Assembly (NCBI RefSeq): GCF_003667525.1
Contig: NZ_RCUW01000007.1
Location: 62,001-126,000 of the forward strand
Direction: 5' to 3'
Length of the DNA: 64,000 nucleotides
Origin: Mycetocola_B reblochoni
GTDB lineage: Bacteria > Actinomycetota > Actinomycetes > Actinomycetales > Microbacteriaceae
Of the stretch, positions 28,072 through 36,242 are shown in pieces. Numbering within the stretch: the first letter of the stretch is position 1; the number at the start of each line of letters is the position of its first letter. The translations under genes were made by a program, and so were the position numbers. The notes beneath the pieces are model-generated. The model worked only from the letters and a program-made list of their open reading frames with translations. It did not search any database and was not told the origin of the DNA.

Positions 28072-29091
28072 TCACTTCTCCCCGTTGCCGGCCACGGCAT
28101 CGACGAGCACCGGGACGAGCCGCTCCAGCAGCCACGGCTCCGTGAGCGGTGTCGGGTAGGCGAGCGGCGAGGCGAACGCGTCGTCGATCACGGCGTAGCG
28201 TCCGGCGGCGACCGCGGGGATCTGGCGGAAGAGTGCGTCCTTCTCCAGGTCGGAGCGGGTCAGCAGTCCCTCGTCGCCGAACGGATATCCCATGAGCAGG
28301 ATGTCGGCGTCGAGCAGGTCGAGGTTCTCGCGGCTCACCGCGGCGGAGGTGGCGCCGAAGTCGGACGCGCGCTCCGGAAGGGTGAGGCCGAGCTTGGTGA
28401 AGAACGTGACGTCGCTGCCCTCGTACGAGATGTAGGTGATCTGCTCGGGATGGATGACGGCGTAGGTGAAGGTCGTCCCGGCGAGCTCGGGGTTCGCGGC
28501 CGCCGTGGTGGCGAAGTCGGCGGCGATACCGTCGATGACGTCCTTCGCCTGGTCGCTGCGCCCCAGAGCGGCGGCAGCGGATTCCGTGCGCTGCTCCCAG
28601 GTCATGGCGCTCAGTCCGTCTTCGCCCGTGTACGAGACGATCGGGGCGATCTTCGACAACTGCTCGTAGTCGGCGTCGAGGGTCCAGCCGCTGGTGGCGA
28701 GGATGACGTCGGGCTCGGCCACGGCGATCGCCTCGTAGTCGACGCCGTCGGTGGAGTCGTAGGTCTTCAGCGTCGTCTCGCCCAGCTCCTCCAGAGCCTC
28801 GGTCTCCCAGGGATCGAGCTCGGCATCGCCGTACTGCGGGCTGATCACCGGGACCACACCGAGAGCGAGGGCGATGTCGAGGTCGACGGAGGACACCACG
28901 GCGACGCGCTCCGGCTTGGCCTCGAGCGTCGTCTCTCCATAGGGGCTCGTGAGCGTCATCGGATAGCCGGCCGCGGTCCCGGTCGATGAGGACGGAGTGT
29001 CGGCGGAGGCGCCGCATCCGGCGAGCAGCGAAGTGCTGACGACGAGGGCGGCGGCCGCCGCGGTCAGACGGCGGAGCACGGAGCGGGTCAT
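28072..29091 (-). CDS. Ferric-siderophore binding lipoprotein
   Basis: 339 residues of the FepB/FhuD-like periplasmic binding protein family. A lipoprotein signal is clear: a basic start, a hydrophobic segment, then lipobox LLAGC with Cys at about 26. The mature part has RVAVVSSVDLDIALALG and DVILATSGWT, typical of class III binding proteins. It should capture the ferric siderophore at the outer face of the membrane and deliver it to the two permeases and ATPase encoded just upstream in the same operon. Confidence 0.94.
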   Translation of the reverse strand: MTRSVLRRLTAAAAALVVSTSLLAGCGASADTPSSSTGTAAGYPMTLTSPYGETTLEAKPERVAVVSSVDLDIALALGVVPVISPQYGDAELDPWETEALEELGETTLKTYDSTDGVDYEAIAVAEPDVILATSGWTLDADYEQLSKIAPIVSYTGEDGLSAMTWEQRTESAAAALGRSDQAKDVIDGIAADFATTAAANPELAGTTFTYAVIHPEQITYISYEGSDVTFFTKLGLTLPERASDFGATSAAVSRENLDLLDADILLMGYPFGDEGLLTRSDLEKDALFRQIPAVAAGRYAVIDDAFASPLAYPTPLTEPWLLERLVPVLVDAVAGNGEK

Positions 29092-29113
29092 GTGTCTCTA
29101 CTTTCTTCAGGGT

Positions 29114-29145
29114 GAAAGAGGCTTCAGGGCGAAAGAGGCTTCAGG
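29114..29145 (-). repeat. Direct repeat between ATPase and binding protein genes
   Basis: GAAAGAGGCTTCAGG (plus-strand reading) occurs at 29114-29128 and 29131-29145, a 17-bp period, with a third partial copy of the TTCAGGG part just before. It fills the 54-bp gap that sets the binding protein apart from the ATPase. It may tune relative expression; no function is known. Confidence 0.5.
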
Positions 29146-29982
29146 TCACATCCCGTGTCGCCCTCGCGGCAGCACCAGCGGTGCTCCGGTGTCGGGGTCG
29201 GCGATGATGCGGGCCTGCACCCCGAACACCTCCGCGACGAGGTCGGCGGTGATGACGTCGGCGGGCGGGCCGGAGGCGACGATGGCGCCGTCGCGCAGGG
29301 CGACGACGGTCGACGCGTAGCGGGCGGCGTGCGCGAGGTCGTGCAGCACCACGACGACGGTCGTCCCCTCCGCGACGAGGTCGACCAGCAGATCGAGCAC
29401 CTCCACCTGGTGGGCGATGTCGAGCGCACTGGTCGGCTCGTCGAGCAGGAGGAGCGGTGTCTCCTGCGCGAGCGCCATCGCGATCCACGCCCGCTGCCGC
29501 TGCCCGCCCGACAGCGTGTCCACCGGACGGTCGACGAGGTCGGCCACCCCGGTACGCAGGAGCGCCCTGGCGACGATCAGGTCGTCGGAGGCCCGGGTGC
29601 TCGCGAAACGTCGGTGTGGGTGGCGTCCGCGTCGCACGAGCTCGGCGACGGTGATGCCCTCGGGTGCCACCGGGCTCTGCGGGAGGATTCCCAGTCGCCG
29701 CGCGACCTCGCGGGTGGGCATCGCGTGGATGTCGGCGCCGTCGAGGAGCACCGATCCGGCCTGCAGCGGCACGAGGCGGGAGAGGGCGCCGAGCAGCGTC
29801 GACTTGCCCGATGCGTTCGGCCCGATCAGTGCGGTGATCCCGCCGCGTGCGACAAGGAGGTCGAGGTCGCTGACGATCGTCTTCGCCGCATAGCCGGCGC
29901 GAACGCCCTGTGCGGCGAGTATCGGCTCCTCCGCACGACCTGCGTGCGAGGGAGCGGAGGGCGTCTCGTCGAGTAGGGTCAT
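29146..29982 (-). CDS. Siderophore ABC transporter ATPase
   Basis: 278 residues, FepC/FhuC type. Walker A is GPNASGKST, then Q-loop LPQSPVAPEG, signature LSGGQRQR, Walker B LLLLDEPTSALD and the switch histidine in VLHD. It energises import through the two FecCD permeases. The ATG at 29982 overlaps the permease stop as TGATG. A short unrelated N-terminal extension of about 20 residues precedes the fold. Confidence 0.95.
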   Translation of the reverse strand: MTLLDETPSAPSHAGRAEEPILAAQGVRAGYAAKTIVSDLDLLVARGGITALIGPNASGKSTLLGALSRLVPLQAGSVLLDGADIHAMPTREVARRLGILPQSPVAPEGITVAELVRRGRHPHRRFASTRASDDLIVARALLRTGVADLVDRPVDTLSGGQRQRAWIAMALAQETPLLLLDEPTSALDIAHQVEVLDLLVDLVAEGTTVVVVLHDLAHAARYASTVVALRDGAIVASGPPADVITADLVAEVFGVQARIIADPDTGAPLVLPRGRHGM

Positions 29983-31067
29983 CAGGCGTCCGCCTTCCGG
30001 GTGAGGAGCAGGAAGATGAGCACGGGTGCGCCGATGAGGCCGGTCACGACGCCGGTCGGAACGGGGCTCACGAACGGTGCGGACTGCGCCACCACGTCGG
30101 CGAACAGGAGCAGTGCGGCGCCGACGACCGCTGCGGGGAACGGACCGCCCTGCCGGACCAGGCGTGCGGCGATGGGTCCGGAGACGAGCGCGAGGAACGC
30201 GATCGGCCCGACGACGCTCGTCGCGAGCGCGGCCAGCAATGCCCCCAGCAGAAGCGCGGCGACGCGGATCAGGCCGACGCGCGTCCCCAGCCCCCTGGCG
30301 AGCGGGTCACCGAGCCGGATCGCGTCGAGCGAGGGGTCGATGACCGCGACGGCGACGACCCCGAGCGCGAGGGCGGCGAACAGGAGCGCGACGTCGGACC
30401 ACTGGGTACCGGCGAGCGAGCCGATCATCCAGCGCATCGCGCGCGTCGAGGTCATGCTGTCGGCGAAGGTGAGCAGGTAGCTCGTCACGGCCGCGAAGCA
30501 CGCCCCCACGCCGATGCCGACGAGCACCAGGCGATAGGTGGAAGATTCGCGTTTCCAGCTGAGACCGAAGATCACGAGCACGGCGAAGACGGCACCGACG
30601 ATGGCGCCTCCCTGCACCGCGATGCCCGTTCCGCCCAGCCCCACCAGGACCGCGACCGCCCCGGCGCTCGCTCCGCTGGAGACGCCGATGATGTCGGGGG
30701 TCGCCAGCACGTTGCCGATGAGGCGCTGGTACACGACGCCCGCCATGCCGAAGAGCGCGCCGACGAGCACTGCGGTGAGCGCGCGGGGAAGGCGGGACTC
30801 CCACACCACGAGTCGTGAGACGACGGTCCCCTCGCCGAAGAGCGCCTCGAAGACGGCGTCGGGCGAGAGCTCTGCACTCCCGCCGATCAGGATCTCGATC
30901 GAGAAGGCGGCCATTCCGACGGCGACAAGGGACGCGAAGACAGCGGTCAGACGAATCCGGGCCCGCCGTCGAGCATCTCTCAGGCTCGTGACGACAGTTC
31001 CCTCGGAGGTGACGTCCCGGTCGGGGAGCACCCCGGCGGTGAGACCCATGACGCCCGCCCCGCTCAT
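29982..31067 (-). CDS. FecCD-family siderophore permease 2
   Basis: 361 residues with about ten hydrophobic helices. FecCD hallmarks are ESRLPRALTAVLVGALFG, GVVYQRLIGNVLATPDIIG, and the GPIAFLALVSGPIAARLV coupling region near the C-terminus. A basic cytoplasmic tail before the first helix (about residues 28-40) is unusually long. The ATG at 31067 overlaps the previous permease stop as ATGA, and an in-frame ATG at 31049 is an alternative start. It should form the second half of the import channel. Confidence 0.94.
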   Translation of the reverse strand: MSGAGVMGLTAGVLPDRDVTSEGTVVTSLRDARRRARIRLTAVFASLVAVGMAAFSIEILIGGSAELSPDAVFEALFGEGTVVSRLVVWESRLPRALTAVLVGALFGMAGVVYQRLIGNVLATPDIIGVSSGASAGAVAVLVGLGGTGIAVQGGAIVGAVFAVLVIFGLSWKRESSTYRLVLVGIGVGACFAAVTSYLLTFADSMTSTRAMRWMIGSLAGTQWSDVALLFAALALGVVAVAVIDPSLDAIRLGDPLARGLGTRVGLIRVAALLLGALLAALATSVVGPIAFLALVSGPIAARLVRQGGPFPAAVVGAALLLFADVVAQSAPFVSPVPTGVVTGLIGAPVLIFLLLTRKADA

Positions 31068-32185
31068 GCTTCGACCAGCTTCCTGGTGCGGGCCAGGACG
31101 ACGAAGACCGGCGTTCCGACCACGGCGGTCATGATGCCGACCGCGATCTCCCCGTTTCCCGGAGTGATGCGTCCGGCCACGTCGGCGGCCAGCAGCACGG
31201 CGGCACCGCAGACCATTCCGAAGGGGACGAGCAGCCGCTGATCGGCGCCCACGATGAGCCGGCCGAGGTGCGCGCCGATCAGACCGATGAAGCCGATGGG
31301 TCCTGCGGCAGCGACGGCCGCGGCGCAGAGCAGGACCGCGACGAACGCGACCCCCAGCTGGGCACGGCGCACGCGGACGCCGAGAGCGGCGGCGGTCGAC
31401 TCGCCCAAGGAGAGCGCGTTCAACGTGGCGCCGCACAGGAGTGCGAGGACGATTCCGGTCACCGCGAAGGGCCAGACTTCGGGGATGGCCTCCCCGCGTC
31501 CGGCGAGCTGTCCGATCGACCAGAACCGGTAGCGGGAGAACGAGGTGTTGTCGCGCACGATGAGGAGGTTGATCACGGCAGCGAGCATCGCGGCCGTCGC
31601 CGCCCCCGCCACCACCAGGCTCATGGCGGTGGACGCCGCCCGTGAGAGGCGCGAGATGGAGAAGACGAGTGCGGCGGCGATGCCGGCGCCGGCGAGGGCG
31701 AACCAGAACGTCGCACCGACCCCGGCGAGCCCCATGAGCACGATCCCCGCCACGACCGCGCAGGCCGCTCCCATCTCGACGCCGAGGATGCCGCCGTCGA
31801 CCAGCGGATTGCGGGTCAGTCCCTGCATGAGCACGCCGGCCCCGCCGAGGCAGGCGCCGACCAGGAGGCCGAGAACGGTCCGAGGCAGTCGCTCGGTGAT
31901 CACGACTGTCGCCTCGAAGTCTCCGTCCGGGGCGCCGCTGAGAGCAGCCGACAGTGCGCGGATGACGACGTCGGGCGCGATGTCACGCGCCCCGATCGCG
32001 AGGGAGAGCAGTGCGGCCACCGCGAGGAAGACGAGGAGAGCGACGAGGCCGAGCAGCCGTCGTCGCATGCTCGAGCGCACGGGGCCGAGGACGGCACGAG
32101 GGTCCGTGGCGATCTCCTCAGCGACCTTCCGCTCAGAGACATCCGCCGTCTGGGTCGTACTCACCTCGTGCCCTGCTCCCGTCAT
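31064..32185 (-). CDS. FecCD-family siderophore permease 1
   Basis: 373 residues, the first gene of the operon. Hallmarks: ERLPRTVLGLLVGACLGGAGVLMQGLTRNPLVDGG-type region (split here as TERLPRTVLG and QGLTRNPLV), RFWSIGQLAGR and GPIGFIGLIGAHLGRL. About 38 residues precede the first helix, so a start at a later Met (MRRRLL) is possible; ATG 32185 keeps the whole frame from close to the iron box. The start codon is 27 bp from the box, so the leader is short. Confidence 0.93.
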   Translation of the reverse strand: MTGAGHEVSTTQTADVSERKVAEEIATDPRAVLGPVRSSMRRRLLGLVALLVFLAVAALLSLAIGARDIAPDVVIRALSAALSGAPDGDFEATVVITERLPRTVLGLLVGACLGGAGVLMQGLTRNPLVDGGILGVEMGAACAVVAGIVLMGLAGVGATFWFALAGAGIAAALVFSISRLSRAASTAMSLVVAGAATAAMLAAVINLLIVRDNTSFSRYRFWSIGQLAGRGEAIPEVWPFAVTGIVLALLCGATLNALSLGESTAAALGVRVRRAQLGVAFVAVLLCAAAVAAAGPIGFIGLIGAHLGRLIVGADQRLLVPFGMVCGAAVLLAADVAGRITPGNGEIAVGIMTAVVGTPVFVVLARTRKLVEA

Positions 32186-32211
32186 CCGCGGTCATGACCT
32201 CACGCGAAGTC

Positions 32212-32230
32212 CGAGGTTAGGCTAACCTAA
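32212..32230. promoter_or_regulatory. Iron box (IdeR/DmdR-type operator)
   Basis: The 15-bp near-perfect palindrome AGGTTAGGCTAACCT (32214-32228) inside CGAGGTTAGGCTAACCTAA matches the iron-box consensus bound by IdeR, DmdR and DtxR repressors in actinobacteria (TTAGGTTAG/CTAACCTAA). It lies between the minus-strand operon start (32185) and the plus-strand AraC gene (32261). Iron-loaded repressor should shut both promoters. This is the only such box I found in the window. Confidence 0.92.
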
Positions 32231-32260
32231 CTATTTCCCACTCAGCGTTCCAGGAGTCCC

Positions 32261-33199
32261 ATGTTCCGTCCACTTCCATCCGTCGTTCCAGAGCCGCGTT
32301 CCGAGGCTGGAGAGGATGTCGACGCCGAGACAGAGGAGCGGTCGGATGTGGATGGATTCGGCCCGTGGGGACACGGCACGCATCGCCACGACGACGATCA
32401 GTTCATCGTCGCGTTGAGCGGCAGCGCCGTGATCGACGTGGACGGCGAGCAGTTCACGGTCGACCAGAGCCAGGGGGTGTGGATTCCCGCGGGCTTCCCG
32501 CATTCCGCGCGCTTCCATCCGGGATTCGCGCCGTTCGTGCACCGCACGGGTTCGCCGACCGACGTGGTGCCGGCGCCGTGTGCGGTCAGCGTGACCGGAG
32601 AGCTGCGCAACCGCCTGCTGGCGACCTCGATCTCCCGCACGGACGCCTCCCCGATCCTTTGCGCCGCGTTGCGGAAGGGCGGGTTCCACCGCCCGGTCCG
32701 CGAAGGAGGCACTCCAGTCGCCGCTGGCACACCCCTGGCGGCCGCGGGCGGAGATCCGGACGCCGCCGGGAGCGGGTGTCCTGCCACAGAGCGCACCCGG
32801 ATGCGGGCGGAGATCGCGCGCCTCGCTCGAGCGGAGCTGCACGGCCCCCTCACCGTCGCGATCAGTGCCGCCCTCCATGCCGACCCCTCAGACGACCGCA
32901 CTCTGGACGGATGGGCCCGACGGCTGCACACGAGCACGACGAGCATCCGCCGCGCGTTCGTGGCGGAGCTCGGAACGAGCTATACGACGTGGCGTACGGC
33001 GGTCCGCCTCGAGGCAGCGGTCGCTCTTCTGCACCGGGGCTATCCGGTCGCGAACGCCGCGCGAGCCGTGGGGCTCACCCACAACGGTCTGCTCGCCGCT
33101 TTTCATCGTGGTTACGGCTGCCGACCGAGCGCGATGCGACTCCAGCAGACGCGCGATGCGTCGCCGTCGAGCGGGGGTGCGGCGTCGCGAAGTCGGTAA
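32261..33199 (+). CDS. AraC-family regulator with cupin domain
   Basis: 312 residues. An N-terminal cupin-like sensor (HGTHRHDDDQF, VIDVDGEQF, GVWIPAGFPHSARF; about residues 35-110) is followed by an AraC-type double helix-turn-helix (about 200-295: LDGWARRLHTSTTSIRRAF, then VANAARAVGLTHNGLLAAFHRGYG). The gene is divergent from the siderophore operon and shares the iron-box interval, so it is probably an activator or modulator that senses the siderophore or an intermediate. It may itself be iron-repressed. The ligand is unknown. Confidence 0.9.
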   Translation: MFRPLPSVVPEPRSEAGEDVDAETEERSDVDGFGPWGHGTHRHDDDQFIVALSGSAVIDVDGEQFTVDQSQGVWIPAGFPHSARFHPGFAPFVHRTGSPTDVVPAPCAVSVTGELRNRLLATSISRTDASPILCAALRKGGFHRPVREGGTPVAAGTPLAAAGGDPDAAGSGCPATERTRMRAEIARLARAELHGPLTVAISAALHADPSDDRTLDGWARRLHTSTTSIRRAFVAELGTSYTTWRTAVRLEAAVALLHRGYPVANAARAVGLTHNGLLAAFHRGYGCRPSAMRLQQTRDASPSSGGAASRSR

Positions 33200-33233
33200 T
33201 GTGAGCATCCGGCACTTCACGCCGGGAACACCC

Positions 33234-34169
33234 ATGTCCGTTGGACTTCTGGCCGTCGTCGACGACATCCTGAGCGCAGCGATGAAGGCGTCGGCCAAGG
33301 CGGCCAGCGTCGTGATCGACGACGCCGCGGTGACTCCGCAGTACGTGCAGAGCCTCACGCCTGCCAGGGAGCTGCCCGTCGTCGGCAAGATCGCCCTCGG
33401 GTGGCTGGCGAACAAGTTCGTGATCATCATCCCGGCGGCGCTGCCGCTGACCGCGTTCGCTCCGTAGGTGCTGCCGTATCTGCTGATCCTGGGCGGGGCC
33501 TACCTGTGCTTCGAGGGCGCCGAGAAGGTGCTCGAGTGGTTCGGCGTGCAGCACGGTCACGCCGACAAGGGAGCGCGCGATGAGAGGAAGCTGGTGCTCG
33601 GTGCGGTGCGCACCGACCTGATCCTCTCGACCGAGATCATGCTCATCTCGCTCGCGAGCCTCGAGAAGGGGCTCGACATCTGGGCGACGCTGGCAATCCT
33701 CGCCGTGATCGCGCTCGTCATGACGAGTGTCGTCCACGGCACGGGTGTCGTCTACGGCGCTGTCGCACTGCTCGTGAAGATCGACGACATCTGCCTGAAG
33801 ATGGCGAAGAGCCCGGTGCAGCGTGTGCGTCACACCGGCACCAGGATCGTGCGCTCGATGCCCGGGGTGTTCCGTTTCATCAGCATCCTCGGCACGGTCG
33901 CGATGCTCTGGGTCGGCAGCCACCTCGTGCTCGTGAATCTGGGCGAGGTGGGGTGGCACTTCCCGGTCGACATGCTGCACGCCGTGGAACACGCGCTCCA
34001 CGGTCTCGGTCCGGTCGTGGTCTGGATCGTGGACACGATCATCTCCGCGATCGCCGGTCTCATTCTGGGGCTGCTCATCGTCGGGATCGTGCTGGGCATC
34101 GCGCGGCTGTTCGGCAAGACCCCCAGCTTCCACGAGGGCGAAGAATCCCCCGCCGACGTCCACGTCTGA
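33234..34169 (+). pseudogene. DUF808 (YedI-like) membrane protein interrupted by TAG
   Basis: The first 77 codons (SVGLLAVVDDILSAAMKAS, ELPVVGKIALGWLANK, LPLTAFAP) and the following 233 (VLPYLLILGGAYLCFEGAEKV through the helices to PSFHEGEESPADVHV) are both DUF808 sequence in one frame, separated only by TAG at 33465-33467. In family members this position is Trp (PW in the E. coli protein), so one TGG to TAG change explains it. Restored, the protein would have 311 residues with several membrane helices and unknown function. A GTG right after the stop could restart translation of the long part, but without its N-terminus. A sequencing error is possible. Confidence 0.85.
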
Positions 34170-34223
34170 GCATCGAGACACGACTGTCCGCACAGGCCAG
34201 AACACGAATCCACGCCGGCGCAC

Positions 34224-34405
34224 TCACGCCGCGATATCGTACCGGGCTCTGCCACCGAGCCTCGGTCTGCGCTCGGGGTCGACGTTCGGCGGGGAGGGGA
34301 TGAGCCACACCCTCGCCGCGAACCCCCGCCCCTCGATCCTGATCTCCCAGTCGTTGTCGTGGATGCGGTGGTGACAGCTCTCGCAGAGCAGCACGCCCTC
34401 ATGCC
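34224..34405 (-). pseudogene. C-terminal remnant of an HNH endonuclease
   Basis: On the minus strand about 60 codons read GVLLCESCHHRIHDND-W-E-I-R, then GRGFAARVWLIPSPPNVDPERR and a stop at 34224. This is the C-terminal end of the 13E12/DUF222-type HNH endonucleases common in Microbacteriaceae, with the CESCHHRIHD metal site intact. Upstream of about 34405 the match is lost and no start is visible. It is therefore a broken end, perhaps cut when the neighbouring element arrived. Confidence 0.7.
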
Positions 34406-34477
34406 TGAGCCGTCACCGAGCACTGGTGCTGGTCCGTCGACTGGACGCCATCTCGCACGCTGACCCGGTCGCGGGGG

Positions 34478-34519
34478 TTGACGTTTCGGCGCATGTTCTT
34501 GATGTTTCGACGTGTCATC
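34478..34519 (+). repeat. 21-bp tandem repeat pair, copy A
   Basis: Two adjacent 21-bp units (34478-34498 and 34499-34519) share the pattern TTGAyGnnnCGrCG. The first continues CGGCGCATGTTC and the second is more diverged. The spacing of two helical turns suggests a protein binding site. A related pair lies at 36038-36079, on the far side of the next gene. Confidence 0.55.
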
Positions 34520-34700
34520 ACCGGAACGCCTCGACCTTGGCGCGTTCCTGTGCGTACCTCTGGAACAGCACCACCCGTGGCAACTGAACTTTCGCGCGGC
34601 GGGTCTTCTCTCTATCCGTTTGTGATTTGAGTCTTTCATCCCGTCCGACACCACGTTCCCGCCTCTGGGGTATTCGCCTGAGCCGCCCCGTCCCTTCCGG

Positions 34701-35873
34701 GTGGTGGTTGATTTCGATGTCCTCGCTCGCACCCAGGCCGAGGCGCAGCACATCGTTGATGAAGTGCTGATCGAGGAGCTCGCCGGCCCTCCTGACCAGC
34801 TCCGCACAGACGGCGACCGGGTATTCGGCGAAGAATTCGGTGACGATGTCCCGCACATCCGCTCCTGGATACCCGCACCCGAGGCCTCCCCCGCCGCTCG
34901 CTTGGTTCCGCCACCAGGGTGGGGGCCGTTCGAGGACTCGGGGATCCCGGAGATCGTTGCGGAGGTGTTCCCACCCGAACCGAGCACCGGTGACTTCCGC
35001 CTCCCGGACGGCACACCCGACCGGGAAGGTTTCGAGGACGCGCACGAGCGGTGGCGCGACGAGTGTCTCTCGCTCGCGGTGCAGGCCTCCCGCCTCCCCG
35101 AGACGTTGGACAGGCTGGAGCGGGCCGAGCGGGTTCGAGACGGCCTCGTCGATCTTCTGGAGCGGGAGCAGCTTCCCGTGGAGCCGATGAAGGATGAATA
35201 TCTCGTCACGGTCGCCCCGTCGTTCGAGAGCGAGTACGAGGACATGGTGTTCAGGTCCGACCACGCCCAGCGGCGGTCCAACGTCACCGCGACCGCGCTG
35301 CGACGCGAACACGCCCTTCAGGGGCTCGTGGCGGAGGGGGGTCCGCGGACGGTGTTCCTTCCCGAGCGGTTTCACCGCGAGTGGGCGCCGGCAGATCTGA
35401 TCGCCCTGCAAACCCTGCGCGTGCTGGTGGAGCGGGAGAACGCAGGGGAAGGCAAACCCTTGCTGGACCGGGCGCAGCGGGAGGAACTGGAGGCGATGCT
35501 GTTCGCCGCCGACCCTGACATTCGTGTGGTCGACCCTGACGACCCGGGTGGGGCTGAACTGTATGCGGGGCAGGCGTCGGAAGCTCACGACTGGATGCCG
35601 CCGGGCGTGTATGACGCGACAGGGATCGACGGAGAAGGCCAGTTCCGGCTCGTCGTCGGCCGCTCCCCGATCGGGGATGGGGTGACGGCGTCGGCGGCGT
35701 TCCCACCCGCCGCGCACGACAGTGCTGTGGTGAACGAGATCGCCCGCATCCTGGAGCAGGAGACCGAACAGCACGACGCGGCTGAGGTCCTTGACCGGAT
35801 CAACGCTGCAGTCCTCGACACCGGGCGGACGGCCGCTGCCCCGGGGATATTCGCCTTTCCGAGAACACGTTGA
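34701..35873 (+). CDS. Hypothetical acidic protein of the conjugative element
   Basis: At least 390 residues, not recognised. The frame is open from 34626, with protein-like sequence before the first GTG (PLGYSPEPPRPFR), and no good ribosome site precedes 34701; the 5' end may be missing or may start elsewhere. The product is acidic and rich in Glu, Asp, Arg and Pro, with a helical LDRLERAERVRDGLVDLLERE stretch (about 133-153, one helix in two parts) and no membrane segment. It lies between the two 21-bp repeat pairs and ends in a TTGA overlap with a short ORF. The opposite strand is also open but encodes arginine-rich text and is rejected. Confidence 0.6.
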   Translation: MVVDFDVLARTQAEAQHIVDEVLIEELAGPPDQLRTDGDRVFGEEFGDDVPHIRSWIPAPEASPAARLVPPPGWGPFEDSGIPEIVAEVFPPEPSTGDFRLPDGTPDREGFEDAHERWRDECLSLAVQASRLPETLDRLERAERVRDGLVDLLEREQLPVEPMKDEYLVTVAPSFESEYEDMVFRSDHAQRRSNVTATALRREHALQGLVAEGGPRTVFLPERFHREWAPADLIALQTLRVLVERENAGEGKPLLDRAQREELEAMLFAADPDIRVVDPDDPGGAELYAGQASEAHDWMPPGVYDATGIDGEGQFRLVVGRSPIGDGVTASAAFPPAAHDSAVVNEIARILEQETEQHDAAEVLDRINAAVLDTGRTAAAPGIFAFPRTR

Positions 35874-35995
35874 CGAGACTGGAACGCGGGGCGCTGCTGA
35901 GCGAGTTCCTCGCCGAACGGGAACAGCACGTGGATTCGGATCCAGACGGCCCTGAGCCACCTTCCCCGGGTCGGGGTTTTGGCCGGAACCTGTAG
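35870..35995 (+). CDS. Short ORF with the element's shared C-terminal tail
   Basis: 41 codons starting at TTG in a TTGA overlap with the previous gene: a helix TRLERGALLSEFLAEREQ, then HVDSDPDGPEPPSPG. It matches the LAERE-x-x-(L/V)-D tail seen at the ends of other element proteins. It could be a real small protein, or the true C-terminus of the preceding gene after a frameshift. I cannot decide between these. Confidence 0.4.
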   Translation: MTRLERGALLSEFLAEREQHVDSDPDGPEPPSPGRGFGRNL

Positions 35996-36037
35996 CAGAG
36001 GGTCGTCGTTGATCGGTGGTGCTGGGAACTGGTGTGT

Positions 36038-36079
36038 TTGACGATTTGGCGCATGTTCTTGACGAAACGGCGCATCCTG
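36038..36079 (+). repeat. 21-bp tandem repeat pair, copy B
   Basis: Units at 36038-36058 and 36059-36079 both begin TTGACG and contain GGCGCAT. The pair shares TTGACGnTTyGGCGCATGT and TCTTGA with copy A at 34478. It lies about 165 bp before the prim-pol start and may be a regulator or replication-initiator site. Confidence 0.55.
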
Positions 36080-36242
36080 GCCCGAAACAATCGCGGAGAC
36101 AGCGCCCGCTCGGGTATGGGTTGAGGTTCAGAAGGGATGCTCAGGAGCGGAGATTCTGCAGGCAGCACGGTCGCTGCCGCACCTTCCCAGTGACACCACG
36201 CACGAGTCCCCGGGCCCGTGCCGTGTTCCAAAGGAGGTGCAC

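Noticed and set aside
32193..32195. ATG at 32195 as start of the first permease
   Set aside because: It is out of frame with the permease; ATG 32185 is in frame.
34170..34700. Left attachment site copying the tRNA-Pro 3' end
   Set aside because: I looked for the T-arm sequence near the left edge of the element and found only a 7-base match (GATTTGA at about 34624), which is chance level.
34518..35960. Minus-strand frame of 480 codons opposite the gene at 34701
   Set aside because: Arg/Pro-rich product without motifs; the plus-strand product has a balanced acidic composition and fits the element's gene direction. Its last 30 or so residues look more protein-like, so a short remnant cannot be fully excluded.
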